A program made the position numbers and the translations under genes. From Herbaspirillum autotrophicum (lineage in GTDB: Bacteria; Pseudomonadota; Gammaproteobacteria; Burkholderiales; Burkholderiaceae_D), in the NCBI RefSeq assembly GCF_001189915.1, contig NZ_LFLS01000007.1:124001-188000 (forward strand): DNA of 64,000 nt, written 5' to 3'. The notes below the pieces were generated by a model, which saw only the letters and a list, made by a program, of their open reading frames with translations, had not been told where the DNA came from and ran no database searches. Positions 63,038-64,000 of this stretch are shown here, piece by piece; position 1 is the stretch's first letter, and every line of letters starts with the position of its first letter.

Positions 63038-63904
63038 TTATTTCCCCGGCTTGCGCGGTGACGCGCCACTCAACTCGTAGACTGTCTTGCCTTTCAAGCG
63101 CAAGGCATCCGACACATACAGGAAGTTTTCGGAGTGGCCGGCAAACAGCAAGGCATGCGGCTTCATCAGCGGCACAAACCGCGACAGGATTTTGCTTTGC
63201 GTCGGCTTATCGAAATAAATCATGACATTGCGACAGAAAATCACGTCGAATGGACCACTCAGCGGCCAGCCATCGGCCAGCAGATTGAGCTGCTTGAAGG
63301 TCACCAGCTTGCGCAATTCAGGCCGCACGCGGACATAGCCCTCCTGATTGCCTTTGCCGCGCAAAAAGAATTTCTTGATGCGTTCGGGCGACAACTTGTC
63401 GATGCGCTCCAGCGGATAGACACCATTGGCGCCGGTTGCCAGCACGTTGGTATCAATATCGGTGGCGATGATCTGGACCGGCGGCGTCAGCGTGCCATAG
63501 GCTTCGCATACGGTCATGGCGATCGTGTACGGCTCCTCGCCGGTAGATGCCGCGGAACACCAGATGGTGGCGGGCTCTTTGAGCGTCTTGACGAAGTCGG
63601 CAAGAATCGGGAAATGATGCGATTCGCGAAAGAATGACGTCAGATTGGTGGTCAGCGCATTGGTAAAGGCTTCCCACTCATCGGCATCATGGCCGCGCTC
63701 AAGACCGTCCAGGTATTGTACGAAGGAGCCGATGCCGGTTGCGCGCAAACGGCGCGCCAGCCGGCTGTAGACCATTTCTTGCTTGCTTTCTGCTAGCGCA
63801 ATTCCCGCCCGGCGATAGATCAGGTCGCGTACCCGGTCGAAGTCCCGGTTGGTAAAATCGAACTCTTTGACAGAATCAAGTTTATTCTGCGGTGCTGGCT
63901 TCAA
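63038..63904 (-). CDS. cheR: Chemoreceptor methyltransferase CheR
   Basis: A 288-residue SAM-dependent methyltransferase. The N-terminal helical domain (FDRVRDLIYRRAGIALAESK), the SAM-binding region (TIWCSAASTGEEPYTIAMTV) and the FDVIFCRNVMIYFDK motif are present. The TTG at 63904 has AAGGAA about 8 nt upstream and is preferred to a GTG at 63958. That TTG overlaps a TGA closing an open frame that reaches the window edge, so it may be coupled to an upstream chemotaxis gene. Confidence 0.93.
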   Translation of the reverse strand: MKPAPQNKLDSVKEFDFTNRDFDRVRDLIYRRAGIALAESKQEMVYSRLARRLRATGIGSFVQYLDGLERGHDADEWEAFTNALTTNLTSFFRESHHFPILADFVKTLKEPATIWCSAASTGEEPYTIAMTVCEAYGTLTPPVQIIATDIDTNVLATGANGVYPLERIDKLSPERIKKFFLRGKGNQEGYVRVRPELRKLVTFKQLNLLADGWPLSGPFDVIFCRNVMIYFDKPTQSKILSRFVPLMKPHALLFAGHSENFLYVSDALRLKGKTVYELSGASPRKPGK

Positions 63905-64000
63905 GTTGATTTTCCTTTTCTCATGCTGCCCGATACAAACTCGGGCAGATACCCCCACCGCACATAATCTATCAACCAGCCTGACCCGGTCAAGATGTTC

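Overview
This window is chromosomal DNA of a motile betaproteobacterium, most likely Oxalobacteraceae (Herminiimonas/Janthinobacterium-like). That placement is an inference from protein character and gene order: rpsF-priB-rpsR-rplI followed by dnaB, divergent lexA, and one long flagellar/chemotaxis block in which flhBA-flhF-flhG-fliA follows cheRDBYZ. Both strands are densely coded. I saw no tRNA, rRNA, CRISPR array, insertion sequence or prophage.

Region 1 (1-14.5 kb) is housekeeping plus one accessory operon. It holds a Bcp-type peroxiredoxin and a PIN/PhoH ATPase, then a five-gene operon (ABC ATPase, permease, Tat-type binding protein, amidohydrolase, acyl-CoA-dehydrogenase-like flavoprotein) that looks like uptake and breakdown of an unidentified small organic compound. 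This operon is bracketed by two almost identical terminator elements. On the minus strand follow a low-affinity phosphate transporter with its DUF47/PhoU-like partner, dnaB, and rplI-rpsR-priB-rpsF with a probable S6:S18-binding leader. Divergent lexA carries a perfect SOS box.

Region 2 (14.6-35.9 kb) is flagellar. A TPR/GT9-like glycosyltransferase precedes flagellin (fliC), flaG, fliD, fliS, a fliT-like gene, a FliK-like plus FlhB-C-terminal-like pair, and ycgR. fliE then reads leftward, and fliFGHIJK and fliLMNOPQR read rightward. These encode the MS ring, C ring, export ATPase complex, hook-length ruler and export gate.

Region 3 (36.0-40.6 kb) is a MacA-MacB-outer-membrane-factor efflux operon sitting inside the flagellar block.

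Region 4 (40.6-64 kb) holds flgBCDEFGHIJKL on the minus strand (rod, hook, rings, junction proteins), divergent flgA-flgM-flgN, then on the minus strand cheR-cheD-cheB-cheY-cheZ-flhB-flhA-flhF-flhG-fliA. Operon starts needed late carry sequences matching the sigma-28 (FliA) consensus: fliC (two candidates), flgK, flgM and cheY. Sigma factor FliA, anti-sigma FlgM and their targets therefore lie together. flhDC, motAB, cheA, cheW and receptors are absent and probably lie beyond the right edge.

The most interesting points are the direct-repeat terminators around the accessory operon, an FlhG that keeps its FlhF-activating motif but has lost its P-loop, the FliK-like/FlhB-like orphan pair without the NPTH cleavage site, the putative flagellin glycosyltransferase, and a hairpin abutting the fliR start codon.
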